64,000 nt of DNA from an uncultured Bacteroides sp. (GTDB taxonomy: Bacteria > Bacteroidota > Bacteroidia > Bacteroidales > Bacteroidaceae), in assembly GCA_958453305.1 (NCBI GenBank), contig CAUDXH010000001.1:122806-186805 (forward strand), written 5' to 3'. How positions within the stretch are numbered: position 1 is the first letter of the stretch; each line of letters starts with the position of its first letter. Below, piece after piece: positions 16,473-24,820 of this stretch. A model generated the notes under the pieces. The model was not told the origin of the DNA. It was given only the letters and a program-made list of their open reading frames with translations, and searched no databases. The position numbers and the translations under genes are program-made.

Positions 16473-16553
16473 GAGAAGAGGGAAGCGTCTCCCTCTCTCA
16501 TCATAATTCCACTCAAGCTCTCACACAAAAAAAACGAAGAACCTACTTCGTTT
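16473..16553. terminator. Two hairpins between folK and the riboswitch
   Basis: The first hairpin (16473-16483 with 16490-16499) pairs with one bulge but lacks a T-tract. The second (AAACGAAG at 16532-16539 with CTTCGTTT at 16546-16553) is perfect over 8 bp. Either could end the folK transcript. Confidence 0.45.
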
Positions 16554-16567
16554 CTCAAATAATACAT

Positions 16568-16575
16568 TAAATTTG
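16568..16575 (+). promoter_or_regulatory. -7 box of the B12 uptake operon
   Basis: TAAATTTG fits TAnnTTTG and lies a few bases before the riboswitch aptamer, so transcription should start near 16581. No exact -33 box was seen. Confidence 0.55.
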
Positions 16576-16579
16576 CGCT

Positions 16580-16756
16580 CAGATTGGTTCTGCTTTATCT
16601 GTTCAGATAAACGGATTAAAAGGGAATCGGGTGAAAGTCCCGAACAGTCCCGCTGCTGTGAAGCTCCATCCAACTTATTGAAAAAGCTCATACCACTGAT
16701 ATACAATGGCTATATTGGGAAGGTTCAATAAGGGAGTCAGTCAGAAGACCTGCCAT
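16580..16756 (+). promoter_or_regulatory. Cobalamin riboswitch
   Basis: Conserved aptamer blocks are in the right order: AAAAGGGAATCGGGTGAAAG, then CCCGAACAGTCCCGCTGCTG, a CCACTG-type element (16694-16699), TTGGGAAGG and the closing AGTCAGAAGACCTGCC-type end. The downstream segment has self-complementary CCGGTCACTCTCCGG before the btuB start, which may form the expression platform. Known cobalamin riboswitches repress uptake genes when adenosyl- or other cobalamins bind. It controls the whole btu operon. Confidence 0.95.
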
Positions 16757-16822
16757 CATTTATTTGCCGGTCACTCTCCGGGGTTAGAGAAACCGCACCT
16801 TTATTTTCTTTTTTTACAATAA

Positions 16823-18841
16823 ATGATTATGCGCCAGCAAGTAAAACTTGCTGTTATGCTTATCTGTGTATATGTATGGGCATGGAGTATCCCTACCTAT
16901 GCGCAAAGTAAGTTAGACAGCCTGCAGCAGTTAGAAGAGGTGATAGTTACAGCCCGTAATTATCAGAAAGAAGTCATACCCGTACAGCAACTGTCCGGAA
17001 AGGAACTGCAACGCCTCAACTCACATAATATAGCCGATGCACTGCGGTATTTCTCCGGTATTCAGATAAAAGACTATGGAGGGGTAGGCGGACTGAAGAC
17101 TGTGAATATCCGAAGCATGGGAACCAACCATGTGGGAGTGTTTTATGATGGAATAGAACTAGGTAATGCGCAAAACGGTACCATCGACTTAGGGCGTTTC
17201 TCACTGGATAATATGGAGTCGGTCACCCTTTACAACGGCCAGAAAAGTGCGATATTCCAACCTGCCAAAGACTTCGGGTCGGCAGGTTCTATCTATCTGC
17301 AGTCACGCACCCCTCAGTTTCAGGGAGAAAAACGTCACAATGTGAAAGCTGCTTTCAGAACAGGTTCGTTTGGTCTGGTTAATCCTTCTTTCTTATGGGA
17401 GCATCGGGTAAGCCACAACGTTTCGTCTTCACTCAGCGCGGAATACATGTATACCACCGGAAAATATAAATTTACCTATCGCGTAAAAAACGGTTACGAC
17501 ACCACTGCAGTACGCCAGAACGGGGATGTAAATGCGGTGCGTATCGAAGGGGGATTATCCGGTAAATTCAAAGGAGGCTACTGGCGGATGAAGGGGTATT
17601 TCTATCGGTCGGAACGTGGGTATCCGGGAGCCATCGTACGCAATAAATTCACCCACGAAGACCGTCAATGGGATACCAATACCTTCTTTCAAGGCTCGGT
17701 AAAAAAGGATTTCTCCTCTATTTACAGCTTGCTGTTCAACGTAAAGTATGCTTATGATTACTTACATTATCTCGCCGACCCTAACCGGGATGAATCGTTG
17801 ATGTACACTAATAATCACTATTATCAGCATGAGGTTTACACGTCAACAGCCAACCGGATTACGCTGTTCCCCTGGTGGAGCCTGAATTTCTCAGCCGACT
17901 ATCAGTTTAATCTGCTCAATGCCGATCTCAAGGATTTTGCTTATCCGCGCCGGCATAACTTTCTTTTTGCCGGAGCTACTGCGTTCGACTTCCATAAACT
18001 GAAGATGCAGGCCAGCCTGTTGGGCACGGTGGTTCACGATGAGGTTACCCGGCTTACCAGTAAGGCGGCCGATAACAAGGTGGAATGGACCCCCACTGCC
18101 ATCCTCTCCTATCGCCCCTTTACTCCTATCGACTTTAATCTGCGTGCTTTCTATAAGCGTATCTTCCGTATGCCCACACTGAATGATTTGTATTATACTT
18201 TTATAGGTAATACTGATTTAAGACCGGAATATACCAACCAGTATAATATCGGATTGACCTACAGCAAAGACTTTACTCACACGTGGCTCAAACGGATAGA
18301 GATACAATCCGACTTTTACTATAACGAAGTAGAAAATAAAATCATTGCTACCCCCACTTCCAACTTTTTCCGCTGGACGATGATAAACCTCGGCAAAGTA
18401 GAAATACGGGGCATTGATGTAGCCGTGCAAACCGGGTGGCAGCTTGGCAAAGAGCTATTCCTCAACGGAAGGATCAACTATACGTACCAAAAAGCACAAG
18501 ACTTTACGAATCCGGAAGAGGAATTCTATGGGGGACAAATTCCTTATATCCCTTGGCACAGCGGCTCGGCTACCCTTAATGCTTCTTTCCGGCGGTGGGA
18601 GGCGAATTACAGTTTTATCTATACCGGTGAACGGTATTCTTCATCTGCCAATATTCCGGTAAACTATCAGCTCCCATGGTACACCAGCGACTGTTCGGTA
18701 TCTTACCGGCAACCGCTGAAAAAAGGGAATCTGAAAGCAACTCTTGAAGTGAATAATCTACTGAACCAGCAATATGAAGTGGTGGCATGCTATCCCATGC
18801 CGGGCATCAACTTCAGAGCTATACTAAAATACAGCTTTTAA
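16823..18841 (+). CDS. btuB: TonB-dependent vitamin B12 receptor (BtuB type)
   Basis: A 672-residue outer-membrane receptor. The signal peptide ends near TYAQ (about residue 28), the TonB box LEEVIVTA is at 37-44, the plug domain covers about 45-160 (LQRLNSHNIADALRYFSGIQ, VNIRSMGTNHVGVFYDGIE), and the remainder is the beta-barrel ending in an aromatic C-terminus (LKYSF). It lacks the N-terminal carboxypeptidase-like extension of SusC proteins. The assignment to B12 rests on the cobalamin riboswitch directly upstream and the BtuG-type gene 3 nt downstream. An alternative start ATG lies two codons in (16829). Confidence 0.92.
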   Translation: MIMRQQVKLAVMLICVYVWAWSIPTYAQSKLDSLQQLEEVIVTARNYQKEVIPVQQLSGKELQRLNSHNIADALRYFSGIQIKDYGGVGGLKTVNIRSMGTNHVGVFYDGIELGNAQNGTIDLGRFSLDNMESVTLYNGQKSAIFQPAKDFGSAGSIYLQSRTPQFQGEKRHNVKAAFRTGSFGLVNPSFLWEHRVSHNVSSSLSAEYMYTTGKYKFTYRVKNGYDTTAVRQNGDVNAVRIEGGLSGKFKGGYWRMKGYFYRSERGYPGAIVRNKFTHEDRQWDTNTFFQGSVKKDFSSIYSLLFNVKYAYDYLHYLADPNRDESLMYTNNHYYQHEVYTSTANRITLFPWWSLNFSADYQFNLLNADLKDFAYPRRHNFLFAGATAFDFHKLKMQASLLGTVVHDEVTRLTSKAADNKVEWTPTAILSYRPFTPIDFNLRAFYKRIFRMPTLNDLYYTFIGNTDLRPEYTNQYNIGLTYSKDFTHTWLKRIEIQSDFYYNEVENKIIATPTSNFFRWTMINLGKVEIRGIDVAVQTGWQLGKELFLNGRINYTYQKAQDFTNPEEEFYGGQIPYIPWHSGSATLNASFRRWEANYSFIYTGERYSSSANIPVNYQLPWYTSDCSVSYRQPLKKGNLKATLEVNNLLNQQYEVVACYPMPGINFRAILKYSF

Positions 18842-18844
18842 AAA

Positions 18845-20005
18845 ATGAAACGAAGAATTACTGATTGGCTTTTCGTACTGACCACCCTGCTTCTCTTTAC
18901 TTCGTGCAGGGGAGAACTTCCTTACCTGCGTTCCGAAGGTGAGCTAACCGACCCGTCTCCAGGAAAGTCTAAGCACATTAAAGGGATGTACCTGCTCAAT
19001 GAGGGGAACATGGGAAGCAACAAGTGCACCATCGACTTCTATGACTATACCACCGGAGAATACTTCCGAAATATTTATCCGGAACAGAATCCGGACATTG
19101 TAAAAGAACTGGGCGATGTGGGAAACGATATTCAAATATACGGCGACAAGCTTTTCGCTGTGGTAAACTGCTCGCACTTCGTGGAAGTAATGGATGTGAA
19201 AACCGCCCGCCACATAGGAAGTGTGAACATCACGAATTGCCGCTATATTCAGTTTCACAACGGAAAAGCATACGTCAGTTCCTATGCCGGTCCGGTACAG
19301 ATTGACCCCAATGCCCGCCCGGGAAAGATTGTGGAGTTTGATGTGGAAACCCTTCAGATAGAACGGGAAGTCGTTGTGGGGTACCAGCCCGAGGAAATGG
19401 TGATTACTGACGGAAAACTTTATGTAGCCAACTCCGGCGGTTACCGCTTTCCGAACTATGACCGCACCGTATCGGTGGTCGACCTGGCAACGTTTCAAGT
19501 AACCCACACCATTGATGTAGCCATTAACCTGCACCGCATGGAAATAGACCGCCAAGGGCGAATTTATGTCAGTTCACGAGGCGATTATGCAGGAAAAGGT
19601 TCTGACGTCTTTGTCATCGATTCCCAAACCGAACAGGTCATCGGCAACTTAGGCATTGCAGCCAGCGAGATGTGTATGAGCGGTGATTCCATTTATATGA
19701 TCAGTACAGAATGGAGCAATCAGACCGGCTCAAACACCGTTTCTTATACGCTGTATGACGTCAACCGCCAGCAAGTGGTTTCACGCAACTTCATTACCGA
19801 CGGAACCGACAAGGAGATTCAACTTCCGTACGGAGTGGCAGTCAACCCGGAAAACAAAGAATTCTTTATCTGTGATGCAACGAATTACGTAAGCCCGGGG
19901 TATCTCTATTGTTTCTCTCCGGAAGGAAAGAAGAAATGGAAGATACGTACCGGTGATATTCCGGCACACATGGCTTTTACTCCGATAGAAGTTGCTTTTT
20001 ACTAA
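18845..20005 (+). CDS. btuG: BtuG-like surface lipoprotein, beta-propeller (DUF5074/YncE-like)
   Basis: A 386-residue lipoprotein with lipobox LLFTSC (Cys21). The body is a seven-bladed-propeller-type repeat protein: LLNEGNMGSNKCTIDFYDY, LGDVGNDIQIYGDKLFAVV, VGYQPEEMVITDGKLYVANS and related blade sequences. Bacteroides BtuG proteins bind cobalamin with extreme affinity at the cell surface and pass it to BtuB. The position 3 nt after btuB and behind the riboswitch supports this role. Affinity for B12 versus other corrinoids cannot be read here. Confidence 0.88.
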   Translation: MKRRITDWLFVLTTLLLFTSCRGELPYLRSEGELTDPSPGKSKHIKGMYLLNEGNMGSNKCTIDFYDYTTGEYFRNIYPEQNPDIVKELGDVGNDIQIYGDKLFAVVNCSHFVEVMDVKTARHIGSVNITNCRYIQFHNGKAYVSSYAGPVQIDPNARPGKIVEFDVETLQIEREVVVGYQPEEMVITDGKLYVANSGGYRFPNYDRTVSVVDLATFQVTHTIDVAINLHRMEIDRQGRIYVSSRGDYAGKGSDVFVIDSQTEQVIGNLGIAASEMCMSGDSIYMISTEWSNQTGSNTVSYTLYDVNRQQVVSRNFITDGTDKEIQLPYGVAVNPENKEFFICDATNYVSPGYLYCFSPEGKKKWKIRTGDIPAHMAFTPIEVAFY

Positions 20006-20039
20006 ACTAAACTAAACTAAACCAAAACAAACTAACTCA
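20001..20039 (+). repeat. ACTAA pentamer tract
   Basis: Four ACTAA units and degenerate copies (ACCAA, AACAA, ACTAA, CTCAA) begin at the btuG stop codon and fill most of the 45-bp gap before the next gene. It lies outside coding sequence, so slippage would change only the spacing. Confidence 0.8.
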
Positions 20040-20050
20040 ACCTATTTAAA

Positions 20051-21304
20051 ATGAAAAAAGAACTATTGTTATGCAGTTTAGCCGGTATCTTACTGACCGG
20101 CATTACCGGATGTTCAAACGATGAGCCTTGGAATGACCCTGATTATACCCTTCAGAAAGAAGATATCAAAGTGGATTATCCAGAAACAGGCTTTACAGCC
20201 AATGCCGGACAGTCTTTCTTGATTGAGGTAAAAAGTGTTTCTGATAAAAACGTTACCTATGTATGGCTGATTGACGGGAAAGAAGTAGCGAAGACTAAAT
20301 CGTTCACCCATACTTTTATGCAGACGGGTACTTATCAGCTTACTTTAAAGGTTTCTCAAGACCAGACCAACTTTGAGTATACCTATACCGTAAACGTGGG
20401 ATACGCAGAACTGCCGGAAACGCCGAAAGATGCCAGTCCGTATATCACGAAGGTATTAGAATACCGCCCCGCTCCCGGACAGTTTGTAAATACCATGCCT
20501 GCCTATGAGGAAGGAGACACGCAGGAAACGATGAACGAGAAAGTGCTGAATGCCATAGGAAACAACAAAAAAGGATTGATTACCTTAGGTGGATATGGAG
20601 GTTATGTTACCGTGGGCTTCGATCACACAATACGCAATGCCAAAGATGCCAACGATTTCCTCGTATTAGGAAATGCTTTTGCAAACAACAGTGAACCGGG
20701 AATCATTCAAGTGGCTTACGACGTCAACCAAAACGGACAGCCCGATGAAGAAGAATGGTTTGAAATAGCCGGAAGTGCGCATCTCGACCCGAAGCAGGAA
20801 ACTTGGTATGAACAGGTCAAGCAGGCTGGAAATATCGTAGAGACTTATCTTGACTATTCCATTACCTATAAAAAACCTGCCAAAGAACCTACGACCAATG
20901 AAGAAAAGGAAAATTATATCTACTGGGAGGACAATAAAGGGCATAAAGGATATAAGGTAATGAACCTGTACCACTCACAGCCTTATTACCCACAGTGGAT
21001 TGAAGAAGAGCAACTGGTATTTACCGGTACGTGTCTGCCACAAAACGGCATCAGCCAAGGTACAGAGCAAGTTCCCTACTTTGTTCTTCCGTCATTTGCA
21101 TACGGCTATGCCGACAATTATCCCAACGACGCTGCAGAAGCGGGCATCGACATCGACTGGGCTGTAGATAAAAACGGAAAGCCTGCCAACCTGCCGGGAG
21201 TGGACTTCATTAAAATTTATACGGGAGTGAACCAAGAGAACGGTTGGCTGGGAGAAAACTCTACCGAAGTATGCGGAGTAACCGATTTAAACTTAACTAA
21301 ATAA
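20051..21304 (+). CDS. PKD-like surface lipoprotein of the B12 locus
   Basis: A 417-residue lipoprotein with lipobox GITGC (Cys21) and an acidic SNDEPW following, which predicts surface export. Residues about 40-135 form a PKD/Ig-like domain (VSDKNVTYVWLIDGKEV, FMQTGTYQLTLKVS). The larger C-terminal part has GGYGGYVTVGFDHTI and a calcium-loop-like DVNQNGQPDEEEW. I do not recognise a characterised homologue with certainty; its place between two propeller lipoproteins in a riboswitch-controlled operon makes it a candidate accessory cobalamin-binding protein (BtuH-type proteins are known from Bacteroides). Confidence 0.8.
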   Translation: MKKELLLCSLAGILLTGITGCSNDEPWNDPDYTLQKEDIKVDYPETGFTANAGQSFLIEVKSVSDKNVTYVWLIDGKEVAKTKSFTHTFMQTGTYQLTLKVSQDQTNFEYTYTVNVGYAELPETPKDASPYITKVLEYRPAPGQFVNTMPAYEEGDTQETMNEKVLNAIGNNKKGLITLGGYGGYVTVGFDHTIRNAKDANDFLVLGNAFANNSEPGIIQVAYDVNQNGQPDEEEWFEIAGSAHLDPKQETWYEQVKQAGNIVETYLDYSITYKKPAKEPTTNEEKENYIYWEDNKGHKGYKVMNLYHSQPYYPQWIEEEQLVFTGTCLPQNGISQGTEQVPYFVLPSFAYGYADNYPNDAAEAGIDIDWAVDKNGKPANLPGVDFIKIYTGVNQENGWLGENSTEVCGVTDLNLTK

Positions 21305-21326
21305 CAACTATTTTTAATTTACACGT

Positions 21327-23306
21327 ATGAAAAAGCGTATCTTATTCGCTGCCATTGCCGCCTGCTTGTTGGCTGGATGCGACAACGACGATCTGGAAAA
21401 AAGAGTAGACAGTCTGGAAAACCGACTGGAAATTGTAGAAAAGACTTTGACTGAAATCAATTCCGGCATTTCTTCCTTGCAAACCATCGTAGAGGCTTTG
21501 CAGAACGGAAAGTCGGTTTCGAATGTAGAAGAAACCGATACAGGCTATGTCATTACCTTTAGCGACGGGTCAACCATTACCTTGAAACACGGACAGGATG
21601 GAACTAACGGACAGAATGCTACTGCCCCGGTTATCGGCATGGCTGAATTTGAAGGAGTTTATTACTGGACTGTAACCATCGACGGTGAAACCCAATTCAT
21701 GGAAAACAACGGAAAGAAAGTTCCCGTTACAGGTAACACTCCGAAAATGGGAGTAGATAAAGACGGATACTGGACGGTAGATACCGGAAACGGACCGGAA
21801 CAGGTGAAAGATGAAAAAGGTAACCCAATTCCAGCCCGTGCCGAAGCTACAGGCTCATTTATCAGCGATGTGGTGTATACAGCAAAAACCATCAAGTTTA
21901 TCTTCTCGGATGGAACTACCATCACACTTCCCAAAGACCTCGGTCCTAAGGCCGATGACAAAGCGCAGGCTAAGGTAGAAGCTAAAGGCTTTTATATCGT
22001 CAATGAAGACTGGTTCGGACACAGCAACGGAAGCGTAAACTACTTTGAAAAGAGCGGAGCTTCTTACACCCCGCATTACCGCGTATTCCGTGCGGCAAAT
22101 TCCGGGCAAGAATTGGGTACTACCACTTGCTACGGAGCTATCTGGGGCGATAATTTCTATCTGATTTCCAAGCAAGGTAACCGTCTGGTCATTGCTGATG
22201 CCCAAAATCTCAAGTCAAAAAAAGTAATAACCGACTTAGGCGGAGACGGACGTTCATTTGTTGGAATAGATGACCAAAAAGCCTATATAGGATATAATGG
22301 AGGTATCAAAACATTCAATATTGAAACCCTAACCTTGGGCGAAGCGATTGCAGGAGTAAGCGGACAAATAGGTAATATGTGTTACGCTTACGGAAAGGTC
22401 TTTGCTGTTTCTGATAAGAACTTATACATCATCGATGCGAAGACCGATCAGGTAAAAAAGACAGTGGCAGGCTCTTATAATAGCGTTGTTACCGCCAAAG
22501 ACGGTAGCGTATGGGTTGCTACAGCCGACAAGTTCATGGTCTATAATCCGAATGACTTAGAGAATACGAAGGATGTGGCTTATCCAAGCAATGCTGAAGT
22601 TCCAAGTTCATGGGGTGCATGGAATCCGGGCGGACTGTGTGCCTCTACACAGACAAACACGCTTTACTGGACTACCGGAACAAGTCCATGGAGCAAAAAT
22701 GCTGTATGCAAATACGATATAGATGCGTCTAACGCAAACTCTTCTTTCTATACCTTGCCTAACGACGAAGCCGGGAAAATGCGCGTACTCTATGGAGCTG
22801 GCTTACGTGTAGACCCGCTTTCCGATAATTTAGTCTTGCAGTCATGCCGCGACGGATGGGGAGACAGCTATGCCTACAACTGGCTCTTCCTGTTGAGCAA
22901 CACCGGAGCGCTGAACACCTCTTTCGTAGTGGCAGACGAAAAAGTTCATGAGCCCGAAGGTGGTACCAGCTTTGGAAACGGATATTACTGGTTTCCCTCT
23001 ATGCCGGTATTTGAAGATGCGAACAAGCCGCAGATTCTGCTGAATCAGGTAATGATGGGTACAAACAAAAAAGTAGAAATCGACCTCTCTACCAAAGTGG
23101 TGGATTATGACAATATCTTTGCTACGATGGCCACTCAAGTGGAACTGCTGAACAAGCAAGACCAGGCTAAAGTTTCTATCGCAGGAAACAAACTGGTCAT
23201 CGAATCACAAGCTCAAGAAGGCAACTTCAAACTGAAGCTGACTGTAGTTTCCAATGGAGTAAGAGTGGAAAAAGAAATCGAACTGGTCATTGCCAATGAA
23301 AAGTGA
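21327..23306 (+). CDS. DUF4988 and DUF5074 surface lipoprotein of the B12 locus
   Basis: A 659-residue lipoprotein with lipobox LLAGC (Cys18) and acidic DNDDLEKR after it. Residues about 22-65 form a coiled coil (RVDSLENRLEIVEKTL), then DUF4988-type repeats (TGYVITFSDGSTITL and TAKTIKFIFSDGTTITL), a propeller-like DUF5074 region (about 215-570, starting GFYIVNEDWFGHSNGSVNYF, the same opening pattern as the BtuG-like protein), and a C-terminal Ig-like domain (about 570-659). It is the last gene of the B12 operon, before a strong terminator. It may be a second cobalamin binder held away from the membrane by the coiled coil; this is inference. Confidence 0.83.
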   Translation: MKKRILFAAIAACLLAGCDNDDLEKRVDSLENRLEIVEKTLTEINSGISSLQTIVEALQNGKSVSNVEETDTGYVITFSDGSTITLKHGQDGTNGQNATAPVIGMAEFEGVYYWTVTIDGETQFMENNGKKVPVTGNTPKMGVDKDGYWTVDTGNGPEQVKDEKGNPIPARAEATGSFISDVVYTAKTIKFIFSDGTTITLPKDLGPKADDKAQAKVEAKGFYIVNEDWFGHSNGSVNYFEKSGASYTPHYRVFRAANSGQELGTTTCYGAIWGDNFYLISKQGNRLVIADAQNLKSKKVITDLGGDGRSFVGIDDQKAYIGYNGGIKTFNIETLTLGEAIAGVSGQIGNMCYAYGKVFAVSDKNLYIIDAKTDQVKKTVAGSYNSVVTAKDGSVWVATADKFMVYNPNDLENTKDVAYPSNAEVPSSWGAWNPGGLCASTQTNTLYWTTGTSPWSKNAVCKYDIDASNANSSFYTLPNDEAGKMRVLYGAGLRVDPLSDNLVLQSCRDGWGDSYAYNWLFLLSNTGALNTSFVVADEKVHEPEGGTSFGNGYYWFPSMPVFEDANKPQILLNQVMMGTNKKVEIDLSTKVVDYDNIFATMATQVELLNKQDQAKVSIAGNKLVIESQAQEGNFKLKLTVVSNGVRVEKEIELVIANEK

Positions 23307-23334
23307 AATAATCTGATGCTTAACTAAACTGTTT

Positions 23335-23377
23335 CGCCTCGCAACTGCCCGCATGGGTGCTGCGAGGCGTTTTTTTT
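23335..23377 (+). terminator. Terminator of the B12 uptake operon
   Basis: Perfect arms CGCCTCGCA (23335-23343) and TGCGAGGCG (23361-23369) are followed by eight T residues. Confidence 0.95.
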
Positions 23378-23483
23378 GATGTATTCCTCCAGCCCTACGA
23401 CTTCTAAAAGGACAAATCTCCCTATCGTATTCTTCCCGTTTTCAGCATCTAAATGTTGTTTCTTCTATAAGAAAACTCAAAAC

Positions 23484-23555
23484 CACAGTGTGGTTTATAC
23501 AGTTCACACAGTGGTTTGTATAATTCACAGTGTGACTTGTAAAAATCACACTGTG
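23484..23555. repeat. CACAGTGTG palindrome array, 21-bp period
   Basis: Four units begin at 23484 (CACAGTGTG), 23505 (CACACAGTG), 23526 (CACAGTGTG) and 23547 (CACACTGTG), exactly 21 bp apart, each followed by a GTTTATA/GTTTGTA/ACTTGTA-like spacer. The array is in the convergent gap between the B12 operon and the DAACS gene. Confidence 0.9.
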
Positions 23556-23616
23556 ATGTTGACTTCTCATCAGCCTCATCTTGGCTTTTCTTAACAGTAA
23601 TTCCGGTTTTCTTCCG

Positions 23617-24786
23617 TCAACTCCCGGCTTTTCCCCTAAACCAACGGTCAACTATCAAAGCCAAAGCTCCATCGCCCGTCACATTACAAGCCGTACCGAA
23701 GCTATCCATCGCAATATAAAGAGCAATCATCAGTGCCTGGTCGTTCTCGTTAAATCCAAGCATTGAAGAAAGAATACCCAAGGAAGCCATAATTGCCCCA
23801 CCGGGAACTCCCGGAGCCGCCACCATCGTAACTCCCAACATACAGATAAAGCCGGCAAACATCGAAAAATCATACGGCATATGCTGCATCATCATCAGTG
23901 CAAGTGCACATGTCACAATCTTCAAAGTACTCCCCGACAAATGAATCGTGGCACATAAAGGAATAACAAACCCTGCAATACCATCACTCACCCCGTTAAG
24001 CAAAGTTTGCTTTAATGTGACAGGAATAGTTGCCGCCGAAGATTGAGTTCCCAACGCAGTAAAATAAGCCGGAAGCATACGCCCTAATAACCGGAAAGGG
24101 TTCTTCCGAACCACAGCTCCCGCCACAACATACTGGAGAACCAGCAAAAAAATGTGGAGCACAAAGATTATACCTATAATCTTGACAAAAACGGTTAACA
24201 CATGAAATACCTGTCCGGAATGAGTCATATTAAAAAAGATTCCGAATATATAAACAGGAAGCAAGGGAAGAATAACGGCCTGAATCGTACGGACAATAAT
24301 AGCTTTAAAGTCATTGCAAACATTTTTCAGATAGGCAGTATCCAGATAGGCGAGTCCTAAACCAACCGTAAACGACATCACCAGTGCAGTCATCACATTC
24401 AGGGGCTCAGGAATAGTCACGGTAAAAAACGGACTGACTCCCTTCGCTTCACTGATTTCAGCAAGTGGAATATCACGTGTAATAATAGAAGGGAAGAAAG
24501 CTTCGCCTACCCCGTAAGAAAGAAAACCTGAAAACAGCGTTGCTCCATAAGCCAACAAAGCGGTTACTGCCAGCATCTTTCCGGCTCCTTTACCTATATC
24601 GGCAATGGCTGGGGTAACTAATCCGACTATAATCAGCGGAATGATAAAATTAAGGAACTGACTGAACAACCCGTTGAAGGTGACAAAAAGGCGTACCGGG
24701 AAAGCTGGTGAAACCATTCCGGCAAAAATACCTAAAACTATCGCAATAAGAATGCGAGGAAGAAGTCCTAACTTCATTGTTTTCAT
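23617..24786 (-). CDS. Dicarboxylate/amino acid:cation symporter (DAACS family)
   Basis: A 389-residue inner-membrane transporter of the GltP/SstT/DctA superfamily. It has about eight membrane helices, with the family hairpin motif as ALGTQSSAATIPVT and the C-terminal substrate/cation site region AMDSFGTACNVTGDGALA. It should import an acidic or neutral amino acid or a C4-dicarboxylate with sodium or protons; the substrate cannot be chosen. It lies downstream of mutS on the same strand; a 34-bp AT-rich repeat separates them. A second ATG three codons in is an alternative start. Confidence 0.92.
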   Translation of the reverse strand: MKTMKLGLLPRILIAIVLGIFAGMVSPAFPVRLFVTFNGLFSQFLNFIIPLIIVGLVTPAIADIGKGAGKMLAVTALLAYGATLFSGFLSYGVGEAFFPSIITRDIPLAEISEAKGVSPFFTVTIPEPLNVMTALVMSFTVGLGLAYLDTAYLKNVCNDFKAIIVRTIQAVILPLLPVYIFGIFFNMTHSGQVFHVLTVFVKIIGIIFVLHIFLLVLQYVVAGAVVRKNPFRLLGRMLPAYFTALGTQSSAATIPVTLKQTLLNGVSDGIAGFVIPLCATIHLSGSTLKIVTCALALMMMQHMPYDFSMFAGFICMLGVTMVAAPGVPGGAIMASLGILSSMLGFNENDQALMIALYIAMDSFGTACNVTGDGALALIVDRWFRGKAGS

Positions 24787-24787
24787 A

Positions 24788-24820
24788 GGGCTTTAGTTTT
24801 TAAGTTTATGATTTATAAGT
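24788..24820 (-). repeat. Short AACTTAAAAACT-type repeat (copy 3)
   Basis: The minus strand reads CATAAACTTAAAAACTAAAG directly before the DAACS ATG, the same low-complexity family as in the ychF leader. Confidence 0.55.

Noticed and set aside
23442..23651. Minus-strand frame with heptad-like HTVNYTNH repeats
   Set aside because: The 21-bp repeat period equals seven codons, so any open frame gives a repeating peptide. It overlaps the DAACS 3' end and has no start signal.
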